Of a DNA stretch of 64,000 nucleotides, positions 16,604-25,528 are shown piece by piece (positions within the stretch are counted from its first letter, which is position 1; the number at the start of each line of letters is the position of its first letter). Under the pieces are notes generated by a model. The model worked only from the letters and a program-made list of their open reading frames with translations. It did no database searches and had not been told where the DNA came from. A program made the position numbers and the translations under genes. Origin of the DNA: CAIYOL01 sp964494805 (GTDB taxonomy: Bacteria; Planctomycetota; Phycisphaerae; Sedimentisphaerales; Anaerobacaceae). Location: NCBI GenBank assembly GCA_964494805.1, contig CAZBST010000009.1:1-64000 (forward strand), given 5' to 3'.

Positions 16604-18001
16604 TTAAAAAGCCATAACATTACAAACCGGCACAGCCCGGTTAGTTATTATCTTAATATAAACAATGGCATTATTACACTGTGGGATATCGATGTCAAGG
16701 GGGATAGAACCAGGAGGCGTAATTTTTAATTTGCCGTTTTTCGGCTTTGGGAAACGCGCAACCTGAAAATCCTTCGGCAAAGCCGTCCATATCCTTACAT
16801 CCGCAGCGGTTGAAGCAAAACTGTATGCTGCTACCAAGCTAGAGGCGAGCGAAGCGTAGGAGGAGTCCTGTTGCTCAAGGGCATATTGAGCAACCGCCTT
16901 TGCCGTTGCCGATATAATAGCCCTTGTTAAAATACCTCCAAAATCTTTGCTGAACTCGGTCTGGACGACCCTATCCATATCGGCCACCGGAAGCGTCATA
17001 TATTCCTTGTCATCGGAACTCACAAGCAGATACGGGAACGCCTGATTTCTGAATTCCAACCTAGGCAGAGCAATGCCCACATATTTAACCTGATTTGTCG
17101 CAATGAACAATGGCAGGTCTATTCGGAATTCTTCCTTTACAGGCCCCAGGCCGTTTTCGAAGATTACCCAGACCGTATTTTCGAGCCGACCTCCCCCGCC
17201 AAGCACCCCTTCAGTAACACTGAGGTCTTCAGCTATAAAGGGATTGTCACTAACCATTCCGTAGGATTCTTTTAGTAAATCCACCGCCTTAGTATGGTCG
17301 CCGACCAGATTGAAAAATACACCTGCCAGGTAGGTTGCAAACGGATTGACGAAATCGGGATAGGCCTGGAAGTTATAGAGATTCGGATATTTTTGAGCCA
17401 AGAGCTGGTGTGTTGTCGGATTTTCAACATTGGATTTTGTAAATGCGTTTTGTTGCTGATTTTTCTCCAGCTCGGCGTTTAATTTCTTTATTTCTTCGAC
17501 GAATTTTTCTTTTGCACGTCTCTGCCTGTCGAGGGCACGATTAAACTCGACACGGGCCAAGTCCATCTTGCCCTCGGCCATAAAATTCAGGGCTTTGTAT
17601 GTATTGACCATCACGCCATCATACTCTTCGCCTCTATAGGGATTCACATTGTCGCTTGCGACCGTTGAGCCAATAATATCGCCGCCCTTAAACTGCTCAT
17701 CATAGAACTTTAGCATATTCTCGGCCTTGTCGAAGAACTCGGTGCTTTTGGGGTAATTTTTGCGGATTCTTTCAACGGTGGCAAGCTGCAGTGCCCAGAG
17801 CAGGTCCTCACCTGCAGGATTTTTCCGTCGGCCTATCTTTTTCTCAGCAAAAAAAGCGGAGTTATCATAATTTGATGCCTCGAAACTCGTGTTAAAGACC
17901 CTTAGTTGGTCTTTAGGAGCATTACAACCGGTTGAAAAAGGCAGATTGAAAAGGGTTAAAATTGCGAACAAAAAAGGACAGCCGACCCTGGCTCTATTCA
18001 T
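16604..18001 (-). CDS. COG3014-family lipoprotein with TPR-like repeats
   Basis: 465 residues; lipobox FSTGC (Cys26) follows a hydrophobic signal. The central part is helical and TPR-like (NYPKSTEFFDKAENML, AEGKMDLARVEFNRALDRQ, DHTKAVDLLKESYG), with a charged coiled stretch of about 30 residues (KEKFVEEIKKLNAELEKNQ). The C-terminal half is beta-rich with a GLGPVKEEFRIDLP motif. This is the pattern of the uncharacterised COG3014 family that accompanies LpoB and YcfL. It is the first gene of the four-gene operon and likely sits on the inner face of the outer membrane. Its molecular role is not known. Confidence 0.82.
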   Translation of the reverse strand: MNRARVGCPFLFAILTLFNLPFSTGCNAPKDQLRVFNTSFEASNYDNSAFFAEKKIGRRKNPAGEDLLWALQLATVERIRKNYPKSTEFFDKAENMLKFYDEQFKGGDIIGSTVASDNVNPYRGEEYDGVMVNTYKALNFMAEGKMDLARVEFNRALDRQRRAKEKFVEEIKKLNAELEKNQQQNAFTKSNVENPTTHQLLAQKYPNLYNFQAYPDFVNPFATYLAGVFFNLVGDHTKAVDLLKESYGMVSDNPFIAEDLSVTEGVLGGGGRLENTVWVIFENGLGPVKEEFRIDLPLFIATNQVKYVGIALPRLEFRNQAFPYLLVSSDDKEYMTLPVADMDRVVQTEFSKDFGGILTRAIISATAKAVAQYALEQQDSSYASLASSLVAAYSFASTAADVRIWTALPKDFQVARFPKPKNGKLKITPPGSIPLDIDIPQCNNAIVYIKIITNRAVPVCNVMAF

Positions 18002-18175
18002 TATTGCTCTCCAAATCGAATTCGCTGTCTTAATTGCATATTAAGACAATCAATCGCAATTATATTATCAGGAAAGCAATAGTCAAGAAAAATGCCCAAA
18101 GTTTAACGGGTTTTAAGGTGTTCCCTGTTTTGGGATTTTAAACCTCGACCGCCGAAGTGTACCATTAACAATCTA

Positions 18176-19627
18176 TTATTTTGGTGATGCGGCGGAGTAG
18201 GAAGTTACTACCCTGTTTCGCCCGGAGCGTTTTGCCTCGTAGAGTGCATCATCGGCACGTTTTAATATGGTTTCTGCAGTATCCGGCGGAGGCCCTCCGT
18301 TCCATTCCGCCAGACCGCAGCTTATCGTAACTGATTTGACTTTAGGCAGTGAAATAGTTTTAACGTGACGCCGCAGCCTCTCCAAGAGAACCTTAGCACC
18401 GCTGAGTTTTGTTTCGAGCATCAGCAGGACGAATTCATCGCCGCCGTATCGGGCAATTATAACATCCGTCGTTCGCACATTGCGTCGCATAGTTTTGGCT
18501 AAGAGCCTCAGTACTTTATCACCGGCAACATGGCCTGCGGTGTCGTTGATTTGCTTGAAGTTATCGACATCTACAACAGCGACAGAAAAACAGCAATTGT
18601 AGCGTGATGCCCTTGCGCATTCGGCCTTGAGGACCTTCTCAAGCACGCGACGCGTTCCAAGGCCGGTTAAAGAGTCCGTCTCGCTGTCACGTAGAGCTTC
18701 CTGGTAATTCTGGTAGAGTTTTGCGTTGGTGAGGTTCACACTGAGGACATCCCGCAGCAGCGATGCCTTGTATAGCAGCAGCTCTTCAGGACCGGTCGAG
18801 TCCAGATTGAGCCAGCACATACAGAGAAACCCGTGCGTAGTTACGCCGCTGTCGGCAGTGCCGTTGGATTGGTCGCAGATACTAAGCGGAATAATAAGTC
18901 TGACCGGCCGGTTGCCGCTGGTACCGCTCTGGTTGCAGATTTCACAGCATATTTCGCTGCAGGTTTCGCCGAAGATAATTCGCTTGTTTTGTGATAATTG
19001 CCTGATTTTCTCCTGGCTGAGTAGATTCTCTCTGGTGGGGGGAAAACCTTTTCGATAAATTACAGGGGGCAAAGAACCTTTTGGGGTAAAGCAGAGGACA
19101 GCATGGTCGGCGTTGAAGCTTCTTGGGGCTTCGCTTATCGCTAATGCGACAACATCTTCAAAATCGAGGCTCCTTAATCCAGTTGGAAGCATAGCAAGCT
19201 GTTCGGCCGCGTCTCTCATCGCCTCATTATTATCGAGCTGATGAGCTATGATGTCCCTGCTGGAGACCATACCTATGGGGACGCCATTCTCAACAATCGG
19301 TATATGTCGTATTCTGTGTTCGGCCATAAGCTGCTCGACCTTTACAGCTGGGGTGTCCATAGTGCAGGATACCACATCGGTAGTCATAATGTCCCTTACA
19401 GAGAGACTGTCCGGAGATAAAGACTTTGTCATTACTTTTGCAAGCATATCCCGCTCGGTAACTACGCCGGCAAATTTATCCTGCGCATCAAGCACTACGA
19501 GACATCCGACCTGATTATCACTCATTTTTTTGGCTGCCTGTGTGACGCTGTCTCCTTCTTTGATTGTCAGGACCTCACGTGGTTGTCCTACTAACTGCTC
19601 AATGTTTTTCACTGTCGATATTCTCAT
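18176..19627 (-). CDS. Diguanylate cyclase with CBS pair and GAF-like sensor
   Basis: 483 residues. Residues 10-65 and 75-133 are a CBS domain pair (ITERD/SSRD-type ends: VVTERDML, VSSRDIIAH), which usually binds adenosine nucleotides. Residues 150-300 form a GAF-like sensor containing a striking CSEICCEIC cluster (Cys223, 227, 228, 231) suited to metal or redox sensing. Residues 315-478 are a GGDEF domain with the intact motif GGDEF at 395-399 and DVDNFKQIND, so c-di-GMP synthesis from two GTP is expected. An RxxD (RTTD, 385-388) resembles the inhibitory I-site but lies six residues before GGDEF rather than the usual five. It is transcribed alone. A PilZ effector is encoded at 7319-7633. Confidence 0.92.
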   Translation of the reverse strand: MRISTVKNIEQLVGQPREVLTIKEGDSVTQAAKKMSDNQVGCLVVLDAQDKFAGVVTERDMLAKVMTKSLSPDSLSVRDIMTTDVVSCTMDTPAVKVEQLMAEHRIRHIPIVENGVPIGMVSSRDIIAHQLDNNEAMRDAAEQLAMLPTGLRSLDFEDVVALAISEAPRSFNADHAVLCFTPKGSLPPVIYRKGFPPTRENLLSQEKIRQLSQNKRIIFGETCSEICCEICNQSGTSGNRPVRLIIPLSICDQSNGTADSGVTTHGFLCMCWLNLDSTGPEELLLYKASLLRDVLSVNLTNAKLYQNYQEALRDSETDSLTGLGTRRVLEKVLKAECARASRYNCCFSVAVVDVDNFKQINDTAGHVAGDKVLRLLAKTMRRNVRTTDVIIARYGGDEFVLLMLETKLSGAKVLLERLRRHVKTISLPKVKSVTISCGLAEWNGGPPPDTAETILKRADDALYEAKRSGRNRVVTSYSAASPK

Positions 19628-20269
19628 AGCCCTCAGACCTTTTCAAACAGAAGGCTTTCCAGCGTTGTCTTTATCAGATAAAAGATTGGCGTTGATTACT
19701 GAAAACACTTTGTTCTTACGTGTTTCTAAAGAAAAACAAGTCTAACCTGCGATATTGCCGGAGGACTTACCTGCGCCACTCAGGTTTGCGAACCATCAAC
19801 GGCGGCATCTGCTGAGGCCCGGCCTTCCGATTGGCCTTATGAACACAGCTTCTATTACTCGGATACCAACGGATGTTGAACAGCTTTATGTTCAAAGGCA
19901 ATCCGCTTGGGTCCGCTTGGGGATGGCTCACGCCAGATGGCTTACGCCACTTGTTTTTCTTTAATTCGCTAAACATCACCAACTCTTGTCTGGACGCAAC
20001 ACTGAAACAACTTCAAACCATCACCCTCCTATCGGCCAATTTGCATAACAACTTTCGAAAAAATACCTAAAGGGATTAATGCGCAAAGGCATTAACGGCA
20101 AAAGGTTATCGTTTTGCGATATACTATAAGATGTGGGCCTATAATGTTAGCGCAGGTTAAAGGTTTACCGGTATTCCCCGCTGGGTTAAATACTCCTTCA
20201 TCCGCCTTATATAGAACTTACCAAAATGCACATTTGCGGTCGAGAAATTAAACCATGCGAGATTATATT
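19628..20269. other. Intergenic region with interspersed repeat sequence
   Basis: There is no supported gene in about 640 bases. The stretch at roughly 19905-19960 (plus strand GGGATGGCTCACGCCAGATG) resembles text inside the gene at 53357-53944 (around 53700-53750 and 53890-53915), suggesting a degenerate interspersed repeat. Read in the minus frame both give KPSxVxHxQA-like peptides. I see no RNA gene. Confidence 0.35.
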
Positions 20270-20857
20270 TTACCAATCCTCCTGTTTGACGCTCTGCCAT
20301 TTGGCCGGCTGGAAATCGATTTTGAGTAATTCAACGCGCTTGATAAGCCATCCGCCATTTGGTTGTTTCTGCAGGTCCGCCTGCACCTCTGTCACCATTT
20401 GCTGCTTGAGGTCTTGATAGACATAGCTTTGTTTGTCAAATAATATCCTCACCGTAAAAATTTCAGTTGCTTTTGGCGGCTGGATTGTTGTCGAGACGGT
20501 CCTTTTTATGTTCTTTTCAATAAGAGGTTCCGAGAGCACTTCTCTGCAGTGTGCCATCAAAGCACTTTTCGAGCTGTGGTATGAGTCGGCGTAGTCATCG
20601 GCAATAATCTGCTCGATTGCATCAGGGTCTTCGTCTTCGACGGCTTTTACGCCCTTATCGATTACGGCGTTGATTTTCTCCAAATCGGTCTCGACGAGGA
20701 AATCGATACCAAAGGCGGCGACAACTAAAAGCCCCGGCAGAAACCATAACCACCAGCGGCATTTTTGCGGGGCGACGCTTCGCAGTATCAGCAGGATAAT
20801 CACGGCGATGCCTGCTATGGTTACCAAACCCCATGGATGTTCGAAAAAATTGAACAT
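20270..20857 (-). CDS. Hypothetical membrane-anchored protein with NTF2-like domain
   Basis: 195 residues. Two N-terminal hydrophobic helices (WGLVTIAGIAVIILLILRSV and WWLWFLPGLLVVAAFGIDFLV) are followed by an acidic helix (INAVIDKGVKAVEDEDPDAIEQIIADDYADSY) and a beta-rich part with a WLIKRVELLKIDF strand, the pattern of SnoaL/NTF2-like domains. The domain assignment is by pattern only. It lies 11 bases downstream of surE on the same strand, so the two probably share a transcript. Confidence 0.7.
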   Translation of the reverse strand: MFNFFEHPWGLVTIAGIAVIILLILRSVAPQKCRWWLWFLPGLLVVAAFGIDFLVETDLEKINAVIDKGVKAVEDEDPDAIEQIIADDYADSYHSSKSALMAHCREVLSEPLIEKNIKRTVSTTIQPPKATEIFTVRILFDKQSYVYQDLKQQMVTEVQADLQKQPNGGWLIKRVELLKIDFQPAKWQSVKQEDW

Positions 20858-20868
20858 TTAAAAAGAGA

Positions 20869-21612
20869 TTACCATTTTATCTGTTTCAGTTTGCCGGTTT
20901 TTTCGTAATTTGTCATACCGAGTGCGAGGGCAGTTACGGTTATAAAACCATCTGTCAGTGCGGTTGTATCGGTAGAGTCCTCCTCTTCGCGATGCATTCC
21001 GGCGGCTAATTGAAAAACGGTTTGTCCCTGTTCGTTTTTTTGTGTGACGTAATATTCATGAAATCCGCCGATTGATTGGGGCACGACTCTTACTCCTTTG
21101 GGGCGGCCTTTTGACAACTGCGGTATATTGATGTTTGTAACGTAGCCGCTTTCGAGGGGCATAAGCTTTTTGAGGACCTTAACGCAGTGTTCGGCCGCCT
21201 TTTCATAATCCATATGGTCGTCGACAGCGAGGCTCATCGCAACTGATGGGATTTTCAGAAATGCGCCTTCCATTGCAGCGGCGACGGTGCCGGAATAATA
21301 GATGTTTATTCCTGCATTTACGCCGTTGTTTATACCGGCAACGAGCAGGTCTATCGGCTGTTCGCAAATCTGCAAACAGGCCAGTTTCACACAGTCGGCG
21401 GGAGACCCCTGGACACTAAAGCCGTGGAATAGGCCGTTGATATCGACCTTATTGCAGACCAGCGGCTCTTTGAAAGTTACGCTGTGGCTGGCGCCCGACC
21501 GGCTGTCAGCCGGCGCAACAACGGTAACATCACCGATTTTCACCAGCTCTTTATAAATCGCCGCCAGCCCCGGTGCAAAAATCCCATCATCATTTGTCAG
21601 TAATATTTGCAT
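20869..21612 (-). CDS. surE: 5'/3'-nucleotidase SurE
   Basis: 247 residues from the ATG at 21612, chosen because the family begins MxILLTNDDG; an upstream TTG would add 12 unrelated residues. SurE is a metal-dependent nucleoside-monophosphate phosphatase. Visible motifs: metal-binding NDDG, SGASHSVTF (the S/N-S/H substrate site), GSPADCVKLA, and AGINNGVNAGINIYYSGTVAAAMEGAF. The length fits the family (about 250). It is cotranscribed with the downstream hypothetical gene at 20270-20857. Confidence 0.95.
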   Translation of the reverse strand: MQILLTNDDGIFAPGLAAIYKELVKIGDVTVVAPADSRSGASHSVTFKEPLVCNKVDINGLFHGFSVQGSPADCVKLACLQICEQPIDLLVAGINNGVNAGINIYYSGTVAAAMEGAFLKIPSVAMSLAVDDHMDYEKAAEHCVKVLKKLMPLESGYVTNINIPQLSKGRPKGVRVVPQSIGGFHEYYVTQKNEQGQTVFQLAAGMHREEEDSTDTTALTDGFITVTALALGMTNYEKTGKLKQIKW

Positions 21613-21648
21613 AACACAATAGCATAATGGAAAAATCTGAAATTTCAA

Positions 21649-22057
21649 ATCTTAAATCTTCCCCGCCTCCGATTTGCGTTTAGCCGTCGCCGGAACGGCG
21701 ACGCTGGTTAGCCCCGCCATCACTATGGCGGGGTTTGGTTAGCTCACAACTTTATATTGGGGGTTACAGAGCCCCGACCGTAAGGGAGGGGGTAAATTCC
21801 GCCAAAATCCGAAAGCCTACTGGCCTGCCCGCCGTAGCTTTAGCGGAGGCGAATTTATCCGGTGGGTTACTTATTTCCCCGCTTCTCTAATTCGCTAATT
21901 CTCTAATTCTCCCCGCCTTTAGCGGATGCCCCCGACACAAAACAAAAAAAATATCCACCGTCACCAGTAGTTTGAAATCCTAAACCATACTTACTCCTCT
22001 GCTGACGCTGGCTGTAGTGCCAAAGACGCTGGATATTTTTGTTCGATAGTTATCTTA
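21649..22057. repeat. Intergenic hairpin-rich repeat region
   Basis: Two perfect hairpins stand in tandem: GTCGCC-GGAAC-GGCGAC (21686-21702) and CCCCGCCAT-CACT-ATGGCGGGG (21712-21733). Further on are repeat-like phrases such as GCCCGCCGTAGCTTTAGCGG (about 21828-21847) and CCGCCTTTAGCGGA (about 21915). The region holds no gene. The second hairpin is not followed by a clear T-tract, so these look like palindromic repeats rather than terminators. Confidence 0.5.
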
Positions 22058-22201
22058 TTACTTGGTAGTGTTTGCGTCGGCCTGCTTTGCTGGCGGTTCA
22101 GCCGCGGGCGCACTCTTCTTTGACTTACAACCCGTTATTGTCATCACGGTTCCCAAAGCAATTACCAATGCTACCAGAACTACAACACATTTCGTCTTCA
22201 T
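22058..22201 (-). CDS. 47-residue lipoprotein
   Basis: A short gene found on the minus strand: ATG at 22201 with a perfect AAGGAG Shine-Dalgarno eight bases upstream, stop TAA at 22058-22060. The peptide has a basic start (MKTKC), a hydrophobic core (VVVLVALVIALGTVM), lipobox ITGC (Cys25), and a 22-residue hydrophilic tail (KSKKSAPAAEPPAKQADANT). It would be a membrane-anchored lipopeptide after processing. Small lipoproteins of this type are often missed. Its function is unknown; it stands alone between the radical SAM gene and surE. Confidence 0.8.
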   Translation of the reverse strand: MKTKCVVVLVALVIALGTVMTITGCKSKKSAPAAEPPAKQADANTTK

Positions 22202-22290
22202 TTTGTTCTCCTTAATATTTTTTTGTACAGTTTATATCACTTTCTAACCATTCTATTAATTATCATCTTCCTTCAGTGTTTAGCAATACC

Positions 22291-22456
22291 CTATATCTCT
22301 CCCAGCAAATGCCCTGCATCGTCTTCCGCCCACCGGTATTTCATACCGCTGGCCTTTTCGTATGCCGATTTCGCGTTTTTCTCTGCTTCTTCATATTCTT
22401 TCTGCGCCAAATACGCCCTCCCCAATACTATCTCCGCCTCCGGCTCATAGAATTTA
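22291..22456 (-). pseudogene. TPR-protein C-terminal remnant
   Basis: In the minus frame ending with TAG at 22291 the text reads FYEPEAEIVLGRAYLAQKEY, then EEAEKNAKSAYEKASGMKYR, then WAEDDAGHLLGEI and stop. This is clean TPR-like sequence with no start of its own. It overlaps the last codons of the radical SAM gene in a different frame, so it is the tail of a lost TPR protein to which the radical SAM gene has been joined. Confidence 0.7.
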
Positions 22457-23915
22457 AATCCAGTCCGCTCGCAAATCTTTTAAACTTGCTACGTAAGTGG
22501 CGAAAGGTCTTGCGGCTCCGGCGAGCCACATAATACAAGAGAAGCAAAGGTGCCACAAAGCCCAACTTCGCTATCTGCCGGTAAGTGAGAATATTGCAGT
22601 TGTGCATGGTCGTGAGTATCTTGGCCAATTGTGCTGGTCGAAACATAAAACGATTGCGAATCCGATTGCGAATACGCCTAAGTCTCTTCCTGTCAAACTC
22701 GCGTGAATAGACGTACCCGTTTTTGCTGACCAAGTAGCCAGGCGTGCTTTCCACCAACTGCCGCAACGGTGAGAACTTATCCACGCGAAGCCTACTCAGG
22801 TTGATAGTGTGTGCTCCAAGCTCTCTGGCGAATTCAGGTATGGCCATCATTTCTTCCTCAGTCTCACCAACATTACCATAGATGAAGTAGGTATGGTAAA
22901 AGAAGGGGAACTGCCGAAATACCGTAAAAGCATCCCGAATCTGCTTTGTGTCGAAGCCCTTGTTGAGCTGTTTGAGGATTCTATCGCTCGCAGACTCGAT
23001 ACCCAGCAGAAGCACTCGAAATCCCGCGCGGTATGCTTTTTCGAGCATGTGCGGGTGCTTAGCCGCCTCGATTCTTGCATTAGCAAAGTACAGTTTATTT
23101 ATACCTCTGTCTATGGTTAAATCGCATATGCGCTCGACACGGTCCGGGTTAACGAAGAAGTTGTCATCAGCAAAAATAATCATATTTCCCTTACTGGCTT
23201 CGATTTCGTCTACCACCGATTCCGGCGACCGAGCGACATAATCACGCTTCTGTCCCAGAGGATTCATGCTGAATGTACAGAACTTGCATTTGTATGGACA
23301 TCCCCGTGAACCGAGGATAGTGTCAAACTCAATTGGCAACAAACGTATGCCATGAACGGCAGGGAAGTAGCGATTTTGTCGCAGGCTCCGGTCCGGCGGG
23401 GTGATATTTTCGATAGGCTGGAGCGGCCGGTTTGGGTTGTGAATGATTTTACCATTATGCCTGAAAGACAGACCAAGAATCCGGTCCCAAGGATATCCAT
23501 CTACAAGCTCTTGAATAGTTTGCTCGCCTTCCCCGCGGACAACGGCATCGACGTTGGGGCATCGCAGGAATATGTCCTCCACCTTGTCGGTAGCCTCCCG
23601 TCCGCCGACAACGGTCGTTACAGCAGAGGGCAATTGACTGATATAGTCACAAACTTTGTTGTATTGTGCCCTCCAGCCAATGCTGATGCAAATCAAATCG
23701 ATGTTTCCATGGATAAACTCGGACATTTTCTGAAGCGATTGCAGAGACCGATTATAACGGAGGTCGATTAAGCTGATTTGGTCTACGTGACCTTTTAGGG
23801 CGGTTGCTACGTACTCCAACCCTGTCGGCGGAAAGAAGTCTAGACCTGTCCCACTATCCCCCGAATAATAAGGATTTAGGCATAGTGCATGACGATACTT
23901 ATGATACTCTGCCAT
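22428..23915 (-). CDS. B12-binding-domain radical SAM protein
   Basis: 495 residues. Residues 10-140 form a cobalamin-binding-like Rossmann domain (FFPPTGLEYVATALKG, VDLICISIGW, VVGGREATDKVEDIF, VVRGEGEQTI). The radical SAM core follows, with the 4Fe-4S cysteines Cys206, Cys210 and Cys213 in GCPYKCKFC, then FADDNFF and LLGIESASDRIL. Residues 400-480 are a helical, arginine-rich C-terminal domain with a hydrophobic stretch (APLLLLYYVA). This resembles the B12-dependent methyltransferase or HpnJ-like group, but the substrate cannot be told. The last residues (GLDLNSMSRRRR) are read from the out-of-frame tail of a TPR gene, so the native C-terminus has probably been replaced. Transcribed alone. 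Confidence 0.88.
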   Translation of the reverse strand: MAEYHKYRHALCLNPYYSGDSGTGLDFFPPTGLEYVATALKGHVDQISLIDLRYNRSLQSLQKMSEFIHGNIDLICISIGWRAQYNKVCDYISQLPSAVTTVVGGREATDKVEDIFLRCPNVDAVVRGEGEQTIQELVDGYPWDRILGLSFRHNGKIIHNPNRPLQPIENITPPDRSLRQNRYFPAVHGIRLLPIEFDTILGSRGCPYKCKFCTFSMNPLGQKRDYVARSPESVVDEIEASKGNMIIFADDNFFVNPDRVERICDLTIDRGINKLYFANARIEAAKHPHMLEKAYRAGFRVLLLGIESASDRILKQLNKGFDTKQIRDAFTVFRQFPFFYHTYFIYGNVGETEEEMMAIPEFARELGAHTINLSRLRVDKFSPLRQLVESTPGYLVSKNGYVYSREFDRKRLRRIRNRIRNRFMFRPAQLAKILTTMHNCNILTYRQIAKLGFVAPLLLLYYVARRSRKTFRHLRSKFKRFASGLDLNSMSRRRR

Positions 23916-24111
23916 ATTTTACGTTCCTGATTTCCAGAATTAGCTAATTCTTACCCAATAAGATGTTTCGCTCCGCATGGCACAAACAGACGAAGCGACC
24001 CATTTCGCCAGACAAAAATACACAAAGGCCATTAATAAATTGGCTGTAAGTATAACTATGGAACCTTAAGATAAGCTGAAGATATGAAATTTTTTGGGGA
24101 AGCTGATTTGG

Positions 24112-25527
24112 CTATATGTACGGCAGGGCCACGACAAAATCCGTGCCGGTTTTGGGGTTTGACTGCACGGTAATACTACCGCGGTGTTTTTGTGCAATCT
24201 CCTGCGCTAGGGCCAAACCCAATCCTGAACCGGTAAAATCCCTTTGGCGAGTTTTTCTGATACGGTAAAAACGCTCGAAAATCAGATTCTGCTGTTTTGG
24301 GGGGATGCGACCACCTTGGTCATGCACTATTAAATTTACTAGTCCATCTGAGGAGTGCATTAAGACAAACACTTCACCTGCTTTTGGTCCATATTTAATG
24401 GCGTTGTCTATTAAATTGGTCAAGAGTCGTTGAAGCTGCTCATGGCTGCCATTGACCTTTGCCTGACAAATCTGCCACTTTATGGTACCTTTTTGCTGTT
24501 CAGCAAACGGCAGGTATTGCTTGCAGATGTCAGTGACCAGATTCCCCAAATCAACAGTTTGCCAATCTGACTGGCTTTGAATGTCATCCAGATGTGCCAA
24601 TGCCAATAGCTGCTCAATTAGATGCTCCAGGCGCTCCAAGTCTTCCAGGGATTGGTCGATTGCTGACTCATAGGTATCAGAGGAACGTTTACGGGACCGA
24701 GCAGTTTGCAACGTACTTTTCACAATTGTCAAAGGTGTTCGCAATTCGTGAGATGCATCAGCGGTAAATCGACGCTGTTGCTGCATTGCCAATGCCAGCC
24801 GTTCTATCATTTGGTCCCACGCTTGAACGAATGGCCGTAATTCCACCGGTGTAGCAATAGTGTGTGACAAAGGCTGGCTTAAGTTCCTACCTGTAATGTC
24901 GTTCATTTTTGTGGTAATATCATCTACAGGCTTCATACCCCATTTCAAAATTCCAACTGTCAAGCCTATTGAAGCCGAAACAATAATAATTCCCAATATT
25001 AACAGCACTCTTAAAAAGTCACCGACATTCTCTGCAACGTATCCATTGTAAGTGCCAACAACTACATTTAGTGGTTGCTTTGCAGATGAGTTTGTCCGTG
25101 GGTCTGGGTGCCTAGCCCATACAAGCCGGTATGGGATATCTCCTCGCCAGACATCAAATAATTTATGCTTGCCAACTTCAGGTGCTTCCTGTGGTCGAAC
25201 AACCCAATCCAGGGGCCATTTTTCTTGCGAATAACTGGCTACATAATTTTCAAGCTCACCTTCGAACCACACACGATAAACTGGACTTTTCGAATTATCC
25301 GCTGGTCCAAAAAATGCCTGGATTTCCTTGCTAGCTTCTAAAAGAGAATCATCAGAAGTCATCGAGGCAATTACCGCTTCGGCTTGAGAAAACAAGCTAT
25401 TGTCTATATTATTTCTAAGTGTCTGGCGAAATTCCACATAAGCTGTAATCGAAAGCACCGTAATAATGGCAACTACCAATATCGCCACACATATTCCCAG
25501 CCTCCATTTTAATGATAATGGTTGCAT
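24112..25527 (-). CDS. HAMP sensor histidine kinase
   Basis: 471 residues. TM1 is at about 9-30 and TM2 at about 172-194, with a periplasmic sensor domain between them (FEGELENYVASYSQEKWPLDWV). HAMP follows (GMKPVDDITTKMNDI), then HisKA with phosphoacceptor in FTADASHELRTPL, then HATPase: N-box LTNLIDNAIKYGPKAG, G1 VHDQGGRIP, F-box IFERFYRI and G2 GSGLGLALAQEI. The G1 motif reads DQGGRIP instead of DxGxGIP, a mild variation. It is the partner of the response regulator that ends one base upstream; both are minus strand and presumably one transcript. The stimulus is unknown. Confidence 0.92.
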   Translation of the reverse strand: MQPLSLKWRLGICVAILVVAIITVLSITAYVEFRQTLRNNIDNSLFSQAEAVIASMTSDDSLLEASKEIQAFFGPADNSKSPVYRVWFEGELENYVASYSQEKWPLDWVVRPQEAPEVGKHKLFDVWRGDIPYRLVWARHPDPRTNSSAKQPLNVVVGTYNGYVAENVGDFLRVLLILGIIIVSASIGLTVGILKWGMKPVDDITTKMNDITGRNLSQPLSHTIATPVELRPFVQAWDQMIERLALAMQQQRRFTADASHELRTPLTIVKSTLQTARSRKRSSDTYESAIDQSLEDLERLEHLIEQLLALAHLDDIQSQSDWQTVDLGNLVTDICKQYLPFAEQQKGTIKWQICQAKVNGSHEQLQRLLTNLIDNAIKYGPKAGEVFVLMHSSDGLVNLIVHDQGGRIPPKQQNLIFERFYRIRKTRQRDFTGSGLGLALAQEIAQKHRGSITVQSNPKTGTDFVVALPYI

Positions 25528-25528
25528 A

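Noticed and set aside
21712..21733. Hairpin CCCCGCCAT/ATGGCGGGG as a terminator
   Set aside because: Followed only by TTTGGTT and lying upstream, not downstream, of surE; more like a palindromic repeat.
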